Source: 67-14 sp963695885
Lineage (GTDB): Bacteria; Actinomycetota; Thermoleophilia; Solirubrobacterales; 70-9
Length of the DNA: 64,000 nt
NCBI GenBank assembly: GCA_963695885.1
Contig: CAVOIH010000008.1
Location: 1 to 64,000, forward strand
Direction: 5' to 3'
The translations under genes and the position numbers were made by a program. Numbering within the stretch: position 1 is the first letter of the stretch; each line of letters starts with the position of its first letter. The notes beneath the pieces are model-generated. The model was given only the letters and a program-made list of their open reading frames with translations, was not told the origin of the DNA and searched no databases. Positions 45,202 to 53,608 of this stretch are shown here, piece after piece.

Positions 45202-47690
45202 GGACTGGGGCCCTGGGGGATTTCTTCGGGCGGGTAGCGGCGGCATCGGCCCGCCGGGCCTGGCCGGTACTGGCTGCCGGGTTCCTGGTCGCCGCGGCCG
45301 CGGTGGCGATCGTCGTCTTCACCGGGATGAAGGTCCAGGCGGTCGAGGACGCCCTGTTCGACCGCGACTCCGAGGCGTACGCCAACACGGCCGCCGCCGA
45401 GAAGTCGTTCGGTTCCGACCCGGTGGTGATCCTGGTCAAGGGCGACCTCCAGGAGACGCTCAAGCCGGAGAACCTCGAACGGCTGAGGGTGCTCGAGCTC
45501 TGCGTGTCCGGCGACATCAAGCGTGGGCGCGGCACGCTGTTTGAGATCTGTGACCAGATCTCGGAGCTCGATCCGGTCCAGGTCTGGGCCGGCCCCGCGA
45601 CCTTCCTGACCCGTGCGGTCAACGGCATCACCGCCGTCTACCAGGAGCAGCTCCGGCGGATCCGGGCGCTTCCCGAAGGCTCGGCGCGAGCGGAGCAGGG
45701 CCAGCAGGAGCTGCTGTCGCTGGCCGCCGAGATCGTTTCCAGGTACGGGCTGACCTCGCTGCCTTCGCTCGACGACCCGACCTTCATCAACAAGGTCGTC
45801 TACGGCGACGGCCGGATCAGGCTGGGGCCGAAACCGAAGCTCTCGTACCTCTTCCCGAACGAAGACTCGGCCCAGATCGTCCTCAGGCTGAGGCCCGACC
45901 TGACCAGCGGTGAGCGCGAGAAGACGATCGACCTGATCAAGGAGGCGACCGGGGACCAGTCGACGCGGCTCGACCGGGCCACCTACGTGGTGTCGGGGTC
46001 GCCGGTCGTCTTCGACGGCCTCTCGGAGTCCTTGCAGACCGGGGTCGTGCTACTTGCGGTCGTCGCCCTCGTCCTGATGTCGATCGCCCTCGGGCTGGTC
46101 TTCGGATCGGCCTGGCGCCTGCTGCCGCTCGGCCTTGCCCTGCTCGCGATCACGATCGCCTTCGGCATTCTGAGGGTCACCGGCGGCTCGATCTCGCTCG
46201 CCGCCCTCGGGGCCGTCCCGATCCTGATCGGGCTGACAGTGGACTACGCGGTTCAGATCCAGGCGCGGTACGACGAAGCGGACCGGGAGCTCGGCCCGGC
46301 TGAAGCGGCCCGCATCGCCGCCGGCCGGGGGGTGCCGATGATCGCCACGGCCTGCGTTGCCAGCGCCTTCGGCTTCGCTTCTCTCCTGATCTCCCCGGTA
46401 CCGCTGATCTCGGAGTTCGGCCTGCTGCTGGCCGCCGGCGTTCTGGTCTGCCTGGCTGTCGTCTTCCTCTTCGGATTCGCCGCCCTCTCGATCCGGGGGC
46501 CGGGACAGCCCGGCCCGATCGCCTTCGAGCGCCTCCGTGCTTTCGGTTACGTGAAGCACGGGGCCAAGCGCGTCCTCGGACTGGCGATCCTCGCGCCGGG
46601 TCGGCTCCTGGTCATCAGCCTGGTGATCGCCGGCTGTGGCTGGGCCGCCGGGACGCAGGCCGATACGACCGCCGAGCTCCGCCAACTCCTGCCCACCCGG
46701 ACGCCGGTGGTCGAGGACCTGCTCGACCTCGAAACCTCGACCGGGACCTCGGGTGAGGTCGACCTGATCGTGAGGTCCGATGATGTCACCGACCCCGAAG
46801 TCGTCGCGTGGATGGCGGAGGTCCGCCAAGCGGCATTGGGGAGTGCCGGATACGCCGCGAAGAATCCCGACTGCGTCAACGCGGAGCTCTGTCCCGGCCC
46901 GGCGATCACCGATTTCGTCGACACCGGCGCCAGGGGACAGACCGCCGCGGACATCCGCCTTGCGCTGCGGGGGCTGCCTCGCCAGGAGCGCGAGGGGATC
47001 GTCGCCGGAGGACTCGCCGGCGAGGACGTGCCCACCGAGACCAAGATCCCGTTCGTGATCCGGTCGGGCTCGGTCGACCGGCAGACCGAGGTGATCGACC
47101 AGATCGAAGACGCCGTGTCCCAGTCGGACGACGGCCGGGGCCCGCCGCCCGGCACCACGGCTGAGCTCGCCGGGCTGCCGGTGGTCGTAAGCGCGACCGT
47201 CTCCGATCTCGCTTCGTCGCGTTACCTCCTGACCGTTCTCGCGATCGTCGCGGTCGGCCTGATCCTGCTCGCCGTCTACCGCTCGTTCACCCGGATGTTG
47301 GTGCCGCTGGTCCCGATCGTCGTCGCCGGCGGCTGGTCGGCGGCCATCGTCTCATCGCTCGACGTGTCGTTGAACCCGCTCTCGACGGTTCTCGCGGTGC
47401 TGGTCACGGCGATCGCGACCGAGTTCAGCGTGATCCTGACCGGGCGCTACTTCCAGGAGCGTGAGGGCGGCGCTTCGATGGCCGACGCCCTGCGTTTCGC
47501 CTACGGCCGGACCGGGATGGCGATCGCCGCGTCCGGCATCACCGCGATCGCCGGTTTCGCCGCGCTTGCGGCCAGCGACATCGGCATGCTGCGGAACTTC
47601 GGCCTCGTCGCCGTGGTCGACCTCACCGTCGCCCTGCTCGGTGTGGCGATCGTCCTGCCCGCCGTGCTTGCCTGGCTGGAGCGGCGGTGA
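45198..47690 (+). CDS. RND/MMPL superfamily transporter
   Basis: An 830-residue exporter with two sets of membrane helices. Each has the GxxxDYxxQ-type block: LTVDYAVQIQARYDEA in the first half and VTAIATEFSVILTGRYF in the second. Large extracytoplasmic loops follow the first helix of each half. It resembles HpnN/MMPL lipid exporters. TTG start overlaps the ATPase stop. Its position after MlaE-MlaE-MlaF suggests it works with that lipid transporter. Confidence 0.88.
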   Translation: MRTGALGDFFGRVAAASARRAWPVLAAGFLVAAAAVAIVVFTGMKVQAVEDALFDRDSEAYANTAAAEKSFGSDPVVILVKGDLQETLKPENLERLRVLELCVSGDIKRGRGTLFEICDQISELDPVQVWAGPATFLTRAVNGITAVYQEQLRRIRALPEGSARAEQGQQELLSLAAEIVSRYGLTSLPSLDDPTFINKVVYGDGRIRLGPKPKLSYLFPNEDSAQIVLRLRPDLTSGEREKTIDLIKEATGDQSTRLDRATYVVSGSPVVFDGLSESLQTGVVLLAVVALVLMSIALGLVFGSAWRLLPLGLALLAITIAFGILRVTGGSISLAALGAVPILIGLTVDYAVQIQARYDEADRELGPAEAARIAAGRGVPMIATACVASAFGFASLLISPVPLISEFGLLLAAGVLVCLAVVFLFGFAALSIRGPGQPGPIAFERLRAFGYVKHGAKRVLGLAILAPGRLLVISLVIAGCGWAAGTQADTTAELRQLLPTRTPVVEDLLDLETSTGTSGEVDLIVRSDDVTDPEVVAWMAEVRQAALGSAGYAAKNPDCVNAELCPGPAITDFVDTGARGQTAADIRLALRGLPRQEREGIVAGGLAGEDVPTETKIPFVIRSGSVDRQTEVIDQIEDAVSQSDDGRGPPPGTTAELAGLPVVVSATVSDLASSRYLLTVLAIVAVGLILLAVYRSFTRMLVPLVPIVVAGGWSAAIVSSLDVSLNPLSTVLAVLVTAIATEFSVILTGRYFQEREGGASMADALRFAYGRTGMAIAASGITAIAGFAALAASDIGMLRNFGLVAVVDLTVALLGVAIVLPAVLAWLERR

Positions 47691-48334
47691 GCTGGGAGAG
47701 GGACGAGAAGCCCCGCCCCGGGAGACCGGAACCCGCGGGTCCGCGGGCCAACCTCTATGTCTTGCTCGCGACGGTCCTGGTGGTGGCGCTTGCCGTGATC
47801 GCCTTCTTCGCCCTGCGCGGAAAAGAGTCGGGCACGGTTGGCATCGGATCGGTGGGCATCGGTGAGAAGGTGGCGCCTTTCGCGGTCCCGGACGCCGCCT
47901 CGGACCTCGACGGGGATGCCAATGTCGATCCGGAACAGGCCTGTTCGGTCGATGTGCCCGGCGCCATCCGGGTCTGCGACTTCTTCGACAAGCCGCTGGT
48001 CATGTCGTGGTGGTTCACCAAAGGAGTCTCGGGCTGCGACGAACAGCAGGACGTCTTCGACCGGCTGTACGGCAGGTACCGGGGCCGGGTCGGCCTGCTC
48101 TCGATCAACGTACGCGACGACCGCGACAAAGTGCGCGACCTGATCGCGGAACACGGCTGGAAGGTGCCGGTCGGTTACGACCGGGATGGAGCCGTGTCGA
48201 ACATCTACCGGGTCGGAGGCTGTCCCACCTTCCTCTTCATCAAGCCCGGTGGTGTCCTGAAGAACGCGAAGATCGAAAGGATGACCCTTCCGGAACTGGA
48301 CGCACAGGTACGAGCACTACTGGCCGGGTCCTGA
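47687..48334 (+). CDS. Membrane-anchored thioredoxin-fold (TlpA/redoxin-like) protein
   Basis: A 215-residue protein with one N-terminal transmembrane helix (about 24-44) and an extracytoplasmic thioredoxin-like domain. The strand-helix start is PLVMSWWFTKGVSGCDEQQD, the cis-Pro loop is VGGCPTFLFIKPGG. The usual CxxC is missing: only one cysteine remains in the first position, with a second next to the cis-proline. It may not be a disulfide reductase. GTG start overlaps the RND stop (GTGA). Confidence 0.8.
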   Translation: MSWERDEKPRPGRPEPAGPRANLYVLLATVLVVALAVIAFFALRGKESGTVGIGSVGIGEKVAPFAVPDAASDLDGDANVDPEQACSVDVPGAIRVCDFFDKPLVMSWWFTKGVSGCDEQQDVFDRLYGRYRGRVGLLSINVRDDRDKVRDLIAEHGWKVPVGYDRDGAVSNIYRVGGCPTFLFIKPGGVLKNAKIERMTLPELDAQVRALLAGS

Positions 48335-48556
48335 CGTCTTGATCCATAGTTTCCGCGGGAAACACCAGGCGGCGAGAAGAACAAGGATCGGGTCCTGACG
48401 TCTTGATCCACGCTGCGCGGGGATCAAGGCGGCGAGGAGAACAAGGATCGGGTCCTGACGTCTTGATCCACGCTGCGCGGGGATCAAGGCGGCGAGGAGA
48501 ACAAGGATCGGGTCCTGACGTCTTGATCCACGCTGCGCGGGGATCAAGGCGGCGAG
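48326..48556 (+). repeat. 60-bp hairpin repeat array, locus 2 (four units)
   Basis: Four units begin with GACGTCTTGATCC at 48333, 48397, 48457 and 48517 (spacings 64, 60 and 60). Units 2-4 are almost identical: TTGATCC pairs with GGATCAA, and outside that GACGTC pairs with GGCGGC apart from one mismatch and one wobble. Unit 1 has the outer stem but a different inner stem, GTTTCC-GCG-GGAAAC. The array starts at the stop codon of the thioredoxin-fold gene and ends just before the TAAGAT promoter of the next gene. Two more units occur at 7776-7875. Confidence 0.92.
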
Positions 48557-48577
48557 ACCCTAAGATCAAGGCCTCGA

Positions 48578-49000
48578 ATGGCTCAGAAATCGAACCGCAA
48601 AACCCCCGGCATTAAACAGGAAGAGCCACCGGCTCCGTGGGGGTCGTTCCCCTTGATGGAGCTCTCGGTTCTCGCGGGCCTGATCCTGATCGTGATCGGT
48701 GCGATCACCAGCAACCTGACCCAGCTGGGGATCGGCCTGGCACTCGGTTCGCTGGGTGGTCTCGAACTCTCGATCCGCGAGCACTTTGCCGGCTACCGCT
48801 CGCATACCACCCTGCTGGCCGGCGTAGTGTTCGTCTTCGCGACCGGTCTCACCTATTTCTTCGCCGGCAGCATCCCGAAGGTCTCCTCCCCGGAACTCTG
48901 GAAGTGCCTGGTGATCGGCGTCACCCTCGGCGGCCTCGCCTGGGGCTGGCTACGGCGAACCTTCGAGGCCAGGGCCGGCGTCCCCTACAAGCTGCGCTGA
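48578..49000 (+). CDS. Small membrane protein of unknown function
   Basis: A 140-residue protein with four transmembrane segments (about 25-45, 47-64, 77-97, 107-123) and a basic N-terminal tail. No family signature recognised. The ATG at 48578 follows a -10-like TAAGAT (48561-48566) placed right after the 60-bp repeat array, so it starts a new transcript. Two strong hairpins follow the gene. Confidence 0.65.
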   Translation: MAQKSNRKTPGIKQEEPPAPWGSFPLMELSVLAGLILIVIGAITSNLTQLGIGLALGSLGGLELSIREHFAGYRSHTTLLAGVVFVFATGLTYFFAGSIPKVSSPELWKCLVIGVTLGGLAWGWLRRTFEARAGVPYKLR

Positions 49001-49012
49001 CCCGTTACCGGA

Positions 49013-49084
49013 ACGGCCGCCCGCGTTTCAGCGAGCGGCCGTAGTCCGTTCTGGCTCCGTCCTTCGTTTCAGTGAGGACGGAGC
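49013..49084. terminator. Two hairpins between convergent genes
   Basis: The first pairs ACGGCCGC (49013-49020) with GCGGCCGT (49035-49042). The second pairs GCTCCGTCC (49054-49062) with GGACGGAGC (49076-49084). They lie between the membrane-protein gene and the convergent mIHF-like gene, whose stop codon (49069-49071) falls in the second loop. Probably a bidirectional terminator. Confidence 0.7.
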
Positions 49085-49407
49085 TGGCTGACCAGGAGCA
49101 TTCGTTGGCGCTCGGTCAAAGTATCGAGCCGCTTGTTCTCGTTCAGTCCAACCGAAGCGAGAAGTTTGCGAGTCCTCGTTCTTCCCCACCGTGACTGGCT
49201 GCGAAGCAGTTCCGACAAGGTCATGCTCTCGGTCTGCCAGGGACATTCGGAAATGACCCTGGTGACCGGTACTTGGCCACTGGCGATCGACCGCTTCAGT
49301 GCCGCCCGGGCCAGGCGAACCCGGTTGGCCCTCTCCAGCGCGCGCAAATGCTGGGGAACCGCCGTACCTTCGGCAGTTGGTGAAGCGGCAGTGGCAATTG
49401 GTTCCAC
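49069..49407 (-). CDS. mihF: Actinobacterial-type integration host factor (mIHF-like)
   Basis: A 112-residue nucleoid protein. The long N-terminal helix HLRALERANRVRLARAALKRSI is typical of mIHF, as is the helix-two-turn-helix SRWGRTRTRKLLASVGLNENKR followed by LTERQRMLLVSQL. mIHF binds and bends DNA and is essential in mycobacteria. GTG start at 49407 with GGGAGGA seven bases upstream. A -10/-35 pair lies 130 bases further up, so it has a real 5' leader, unlike many genes here. Confidence 0.85.
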   Translation of the reverse strand: MEPIATAASPTAEGTAVPQHLRALERANRVRLARAALKRSIASGQVPVTRVISECPWQTESMTLSELLRSQSRWGRTRTRKLLASVGLNENKRLDTLTERQRMLLVSQLRPH

Positions 49408-49540
49408 GGACTGTCCTCCCTTCGGGGATGGGTGTGAATGACTGGTTTCAGGGCGACGACCAGCGAAGACGAATTGCTTCCCCGAGTCGAACTCTCCTCA
49501 CGCCGGGGCCCCTCCTGAGCGGCTCCGATGCGTTGAAATC

Positions 49541-49569
49541 AACCTACGCAATCGCCCCTTGCGGGTCAA
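49541..49569 (-). promoter_or_regulatory. Promoter of the mIHF-like gene
   Basis: On the minus strand TTGACC (49564-49569), a 17-nt spacer and TAGGTT (49541-49546) form a sigma-70-like promoter. It gives a leader of about 125 nt before the GTG at 49407. The leader is unusually long for this genome; I see no known riboswitch in it. Confidence 0.7.
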
Positions 49570-49638
49570 TGCCCAAAAGCGCAAAATCTCGCTAAGAGCA
49601 GCATTAATGTTTTCGGGTTGTAAAGGCGGCCGCCTTCG

Positions 49639-50898
49639 CTAATCGATGATCCCGGCGAACTCTTCGTCCTTCAGGACCGACTCGAAGATCGCGAGGGCCT
49701 TGTCGAGCTGCCCGGTTTCGTGGGTGGCCATCAGGCTGGTCCGGAGCAGCGCCCCGCTCGGCGGGACCGCCGGGTGGATCGCGACGTTGGTGTAGACGCC
49801 GGCCTCGAACAGCGCCTTCCAGAGGAGGATCGCCTTCCAGTCGTCGCCGATGACCACGGGCACCACCGGGGTGGTCGCGACCGAACCGTCGGGCATCAGC
49901 CCGGGTTCGATCACCTCGAGCCCGAGGCCCTTCAGGCCCTCGCGCAGATAGTCGGCGTTGCCGAGCAGCTTCGAATAGAGCGCCGGGCCTTCGGCGCGGG
50001 CGATCCGGACGGCCTCGAGTGCGGCGCCGACCGCCGCCGGAACACCCGAGGCGCTGAAGATGAAGGAGCGGGAGCTGATCCGCAGGTAGTCGACGACCTC
50101 AGCCTTGCCGGCGATGAAGCCACCACAGGAGGCGAGGCTCTTCGAGAACGTGCCCATGCGAAGGTCGACCTGGTCCTCGAGGCCGAAGAGCTCGGCCGCG
50201 CCGGCGCCGCGCGCGCCGAGGACGCCGACCCCGTGGGCTTCGTCGACCATCAGCCGGGCACCGTAATGCCGCGACAGCTCGACGACCCGTGGCAGGTCGC
50301 AGAGGTCCCCTTCCATCGAGTAGACACCGTCGACGACCACGAGGATCCCGCCGCCGTCCCCGGCGGCCCGCTGGAGCATCTTCTCCAGCTTGTCGGTCTG
50401 GTTGTGGCGGAAGGGGCGCATCTTCGCGCCGGACAGCTTGATGCCGTCGAGGATCGAAGCGTGGTCGCCGGCGTCGGCGATGACCGTGTCCTCCGGGCCG
50501 AGCAGCGCCTGGAGGGCGCCGACGTTCGCCTGGTAGCCGGTCGAGAAGACGATCGCGCCCTCGGTGTCCATCCACTCGGCCAGTTCGGTCTCGAGATCGA
50601 CGTGGAGCGGCGTGGTGCCGTTCAGGAGCCGGGAGCCGGTGACCCCGGTGCCGTAGGTGTCAAGCGCGTCGCGGGCGGCCTGCTTGACGCGGTCGTCGCC
50701 GGTCAGACCGAGGTAGTTGTTCGAGCCGAGCATGATCGTCTCGCGCCCTTCCATCTCGACCACGGGGCCGGCCTGGGAGGTGAGCATGCGGAAGTACGGA
50801 TTGATGTCGGCCGCGTTGGCGGCTTCGAGCTGTTCGCGCCGTTCGTGGTTCTTGACCTTCTCGAACAGATCGATCGGAGCCGATGAGGTTTCAGTCAT
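49639..50898 (-). CDS. Alpha-oxoamine synthase, serine-palmitoyltransferase-like
   Basis: A 419-residue PLP enzyme that condenses an amino acid with an acyl-CoA. Asp219 and His222 are in MVDEAHG, and the PLP lysine is Lys253 in GTFSKSLASCGG. Stretches such as GSRLLNGTTPLHVDLE, AIVFSTGYQANVG and NVAIHPAVPPSGALLRTS are closer to bacterial serine palmitoyltransferase than to BioF or Kbl. The assignment to sphingolipid synthesis is an inference; 8-amino-7-oxononanoate or 2-amino-3-ketobutyrate synthesis are alternatives. It is divergent from a GNAT-type acyltransferase gene. Confidence 0.8.
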   Translation of the reverse strand: MTETSSAPIDLFEKVKNHERREQLEAANAADINPYFRMLTSQAGPVVEMEGRETIMLGSNNYLGLTGDDRVKQAARDALDTYGTGVTGSRLLNGTTPLHVDLETELAEWMDTEGAIVFSTGYQANVGALQALLGPEDTVIADAGDHASILDGIKLSGAKMRPFRHNQTDKLEKMLQRAAGDGGGILVVVDGVYSMEGDLCDLPRVVELSRHYGARLMVDEAHGVGVLGARGAGAAELFGLEDQVDLRMGTFSKSLASCGGFIAGKAEVVDYLRISSRSFIFSASGVPAAVGAALEAVRIARAEGPALYSKLLGNADYLREGLKGLGLEVIEPGLMPDGSVATTPVVPVVIGDDWKAILLWKALFEAGVYTNVAIHPAVPPSGALLRTSLMATHETGQLDKALAIFESVLKDEEFAGIID

Positions 50899-51092
50899 GG
50901 GAACAGTGTCGCAAATGGAGCCCGCATCAGCGAATCATTTCGACACAGCGAATTCGGCTACGAGTGGCAACCGGCGACGGACGGCCTTTCCGGACCGAAT
51001 GGATCGAGATGCCCGCACGTTTTCGATGGAGGACGACCCCGACCAGCCCGCCGCGGCGATCAGGGAGTTCGCGAGATAGATACCGTTGCCGA

Positions 51093-52223
51093 ATGGCCAC
51101 AGTCGAAGTTCGCGAAGTCGAGAACAAGCGGGACCTGAAGAAGTTCGTCAAGGTTCCGTTTCGGGTCCACCGGGACCACCCCGAGTGGGCCCCGCCCCTT
51201 CTGATGGAGCGGATGGAGTTCCTCAACCGGAAGAAGAACCCGTATTTCGACCACGCCGAGGTCAAGCTGCTGATCGCCGAGAAGGACGGTGAGCCCGTCG
51301 GCCGGATCAGTGCCCAGGTCGACGAACGCTGGGACGAATACCGCGGCGGCGACGACGGCCAGTTCGGCTTCTTCGAGACGATCGACGACCCTGAAGTGGC
51401 TGACGCTCTGCTCGACGGCGCCTGTGAATGGCTGGCCGGCAAGGGCCGGGAGAAGGTGTACGGCCCGATGGACTTCACGACCAACGACGAGATCGGGATC
51501 CAGATCTCCGGATTCGACCTGCCGCCGATCATCCTCGAGAACTGCCACCAGCCCTACTTCCAGAAACTGGTCGAAGGCAACGGGTTCACGAAGGCGATGG
51601 ACCTGCTGATGTGGCACCTCGAGATGGGCAAGCTCGCCAAGGGACTCGAGTTCCACCCGGCGATCATGGAGGCGGCCCAGAAGAGCCTCGACGAGCACGG
51701 CATCACGATCCGCAACATGAAGAAATCCGACATGAAGGCGGAGGTCCTGCGCTTCCACGAGGTTTACAACGAGGCCTGGGGGGACAACTGGGGCTTCGTG
51801 CCGATCACGACCGACGAGGCCGGCTACCACGCCAGGCTGCTCAAGCAGATCGTGGACGAGAGTTGGACGTTCATCGCCCAGAAGGAAGACGGCGAGGTGG
51901 TCGGGGCGGCGCTGACCCTGCCCGACTTCAACCAGGTCCAGCGGAAGATGAAGGGTCGCATCTTCCCGACCGGCTGGTACCACTTCCTCACCGGCAGGAA
52001 GAAGATCGACCGCGTCCGGATCCTCGCCCTCGGCGTCAAGAAGGCGTACCAGCACACCGGCGTCGCGGCGGCGCTCTACGTGAAGCACATCCAGAACACC
52101 GACAAGGTGAAGCAGGGAGAGGCGGGATGGATCCTCGAAACGAACGAGCCGATGAACCGGGCGCTCGAGGGAATGGGTGCCGAAGTGACCAAGAAGTTCC
52201 GGATATACGAGAAAACCCTGTAA
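51093..52223 (+). CDS. GNAT-superfamily acyltransferase-like protein
   Basis: A 376-residue protein of the large GNAT-like type that begins KKFVKVPFRVHRDHPEWAPP. It has an ERMEFLNRKKNPYFDHAEV segment, a VGRISAQVDE strand and a C-terminal AYQHTGVAAALYV acyl-CoA-loop-like block. Such proteins are found beside serine-palmitoyltransferase-type genes in other bacteria, and one bacterial ceramide synthase is GNAT-related, so N-acylation of a sphingoid base is a possible role. ATG at 51093; divergent from the oxoamine synthase gene, 194 bp apart. Confidence 0.72.
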   Translation: MATVEVREVENKRDLKKFVKVPFRVHRDHPEWAPPLLMERMEFLNRKKNPYFDHAEVKLLIAEKDGEPVGRISAQVDERWDEYRGGDDGQFGFFETIDDPEVADALLDGACEWLAGKGREKVYGPMDFTTNDEIGIQISGFDLPPIILENCHQPYFQKLVEGNGFTKAMDLLMWHLEMGKLAKGLEFHPAIMEAAQKSLDEHGITIRNMKKSDMKAEVLRFHEVYNEAWGDNWGFVPITTDEAGYHARLLKQIVDESWTFIAQKEDGEVVGAALTLPDFNQVQRKMKGRIFPTGWYHFLTGRKKIDRVRILALGVKKAYQHTGVAAALYVKHIQNTDKVKQGEAGWILETNEPMNRALEGMGAEVTKKFRIYEKTL

Positions 52224-52283
52224 ATGGCGGAATGACTCCCAACCCCGAAAGTTCCGACCACGACCACAGGTAGTGTTCTTCTC

Positions 52284-52604
52284 GTGTCCGACGTAGAGCT
52301 AGATGGAGAGTTGGTTTCCGAGGAGGATGTCGAGGCGGCGCAGGCCGACCAGGTACGTGCCCTGCCGCGGAAGTACGACGAATCCAAGGAGCTTGCTCCT
52401 GCCCTCCGCTCGGAGGTGACCGCCGCCGCGATCGCCGCCGCCGGCGGAGTCCTCGCCGGCGCCGTCACCGTCGCCGCGGTGCGGGCCGTCACCGGCACCG
52501 GACCCTCGAAGCACCGGTCCCGCAGGATGCCGAAGCGCGGCAAGCCGGCCAATATTGTTGCCAGCCGCTCCTTCCTGGTCGACGTCCACGTCCTCGGGCG
52601 CTAA
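52284..52604 (+). CDS. Small protein of unknown function
   Basis: A 106-residue protein: an acidic N-terminal third, a central Ala/Val-rich hydrophobic segment (AAAIAAAGGVLAGAVTVAAV, about 48-67), and a basic C terminus (SKHRSRRMPKRGK). It may be a peripheral or single-pass membrane protein with the basic end in the cytosol. GTG start with TAGTGT (52271-52276) seven bases upstream. It ends nine bases before the glycosylase gene. Confidence 0.6.
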   Translation: MSDVELDGELVSEEDVEAAQADQVRALPRKYDESKELAPALRSEVTAAAIAAAGGVLAGAVTVAAVRAVTGTGPSKHRSRRMPKRGKPANIVASRSFLVDVHVLGR

Positions 52605-52612
52605 GCGGGGCG

Positions 52613-53599
52613 ATGGATCCGATCGAGGTCGAAGTCGGGCCGCGGTCACCCTTCAGGCTTCCCCGGCTGACCGGCGGCGACCGCCTGATCAAGGAACGCG
52701 GCACGGGCTTCCAGCGCCTGCTCGTCACCGGCGGCGCGGCCACCGTGGTCAGCGTCCGGCAATCCGGGCCTGACCGCTATCTCTTCTCCGCCGAGGCGAT
52801 CGCCCCCGAGCGCATGACCGGTCCCGGTTCGAACGTCCTGATCGAGGCCTGCGAGGAGCATCTGCTCGACGGGATCAGCCGGATGAGGTTCGCACTCGGT
52901 ATCGACCTCGACCTGGCCCCGATGCGTGACCTCTTCGGCGGCGACCCGCTCCTCGGCCCGGCGATCACCGGCATGTTTCCCGGCCGGCCGAACCGCCGGC
53001 CTTACCCCTGGGAGGCGCTGCTCTGGGCGATCACCGAGCAGCTGATCGAATACAGGCGTGCCGCCGCGATCCAGCGCAGCATGATCCGGAAGTGGGGGAT
53101 GAGGCTCGACGATCCCGGCCCCTGTGCCCGGGGCTTCCAGGACGTGATGTTCACCGTGCCGGGGCCGAATGTCATCGCCGGAGTCGCGCCGGCCGAGCTC
53201 GAAGCCTGCGGTCTCAGTGCCCGCCGCTCGATCGCCGTGATCAAGGTCGCCCGTGAGGTGGCCACGGAGCGCACGGACCTGCGGGTGAAGGACGACGACC
53301 GGCGGCTGCTGGCGATCCCGGAGATCGGCCCCTGGACCGTCGCCTGCCTCGGGCTGCGCGGCCGCGGCGATCCCGACGCCCTGCTCGCGGGAGACCTGAG
53401 CCAGACCAAGCTGATCGGTTTCCTGAGCGGCCTCGGCCGGATCGCCGAAGTCGAGGAGGTGGAGGCCTTCTACGAGAAATACGCGCCGTACCGGGGCCTC
53501 GCCGGCGAGTACCTCGTCTCGGCGCAGGGCCACCCGGTCCACGGTCCGGGAACCACCGCCCGGATTCGGATGCGGCAGAACATCAAGCGCGCTGCCTAG
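52613..53599 (+). CDS. DNA-3-methyladenine glycosylase II-like (AlkA, HhH-GPD)
   Basis: A 328-residue base-excision repair glycosylase. The helix-hairpin-helix is LLAIPEIGPWTVACLGLRG (232-250). The catalytic Asp is Asp261 in LLAGDLSQTK. The N-terminal domain resembles AlkA's beta-sheet domain. It removes alkylated purines. The sequence between the HhH and Asp is standard length. Convergent with the ABC-transporter genes, only nine bases apart. Confidence 0.85.
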   Translation: MDPIEVEVGPRSPFRLPRLTGGDRLIKERGTGFQRLLVTGGAATVVSVRQSGPDRYLFSAEAIAPERMTGPGSNVLIEACEEHLLDGISRMRFALGIDLDLAPMRDLFGGDPLLGPAITGMFPGRPNRRPYPWEALLWAITEQLIEYRRAAAIQRSMIRKWGMRLDDPGPCARGFQDVMFTVPGPNVIAGVAPAELEACGLSARRSIAVIKVAREVATERTDLRVKDDDRRLLAIPEIGPWTVACLGLRGRGDPDALLAGDLSQTKLIGFLSGLGRIAEVEEVEAFYEKYAPYRGLAGEYLVSAQGHPVHGPGTTARIRMRQNIKRAA

Positions 53600-53608
53600 G
53601 GGGCGGGA

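Noticed and set aside
48326..48556. CRISPR array
   Set aside because: The units are repeated throughout their 60-nt length; there are no unique spacers of uniform size and no cas genes.
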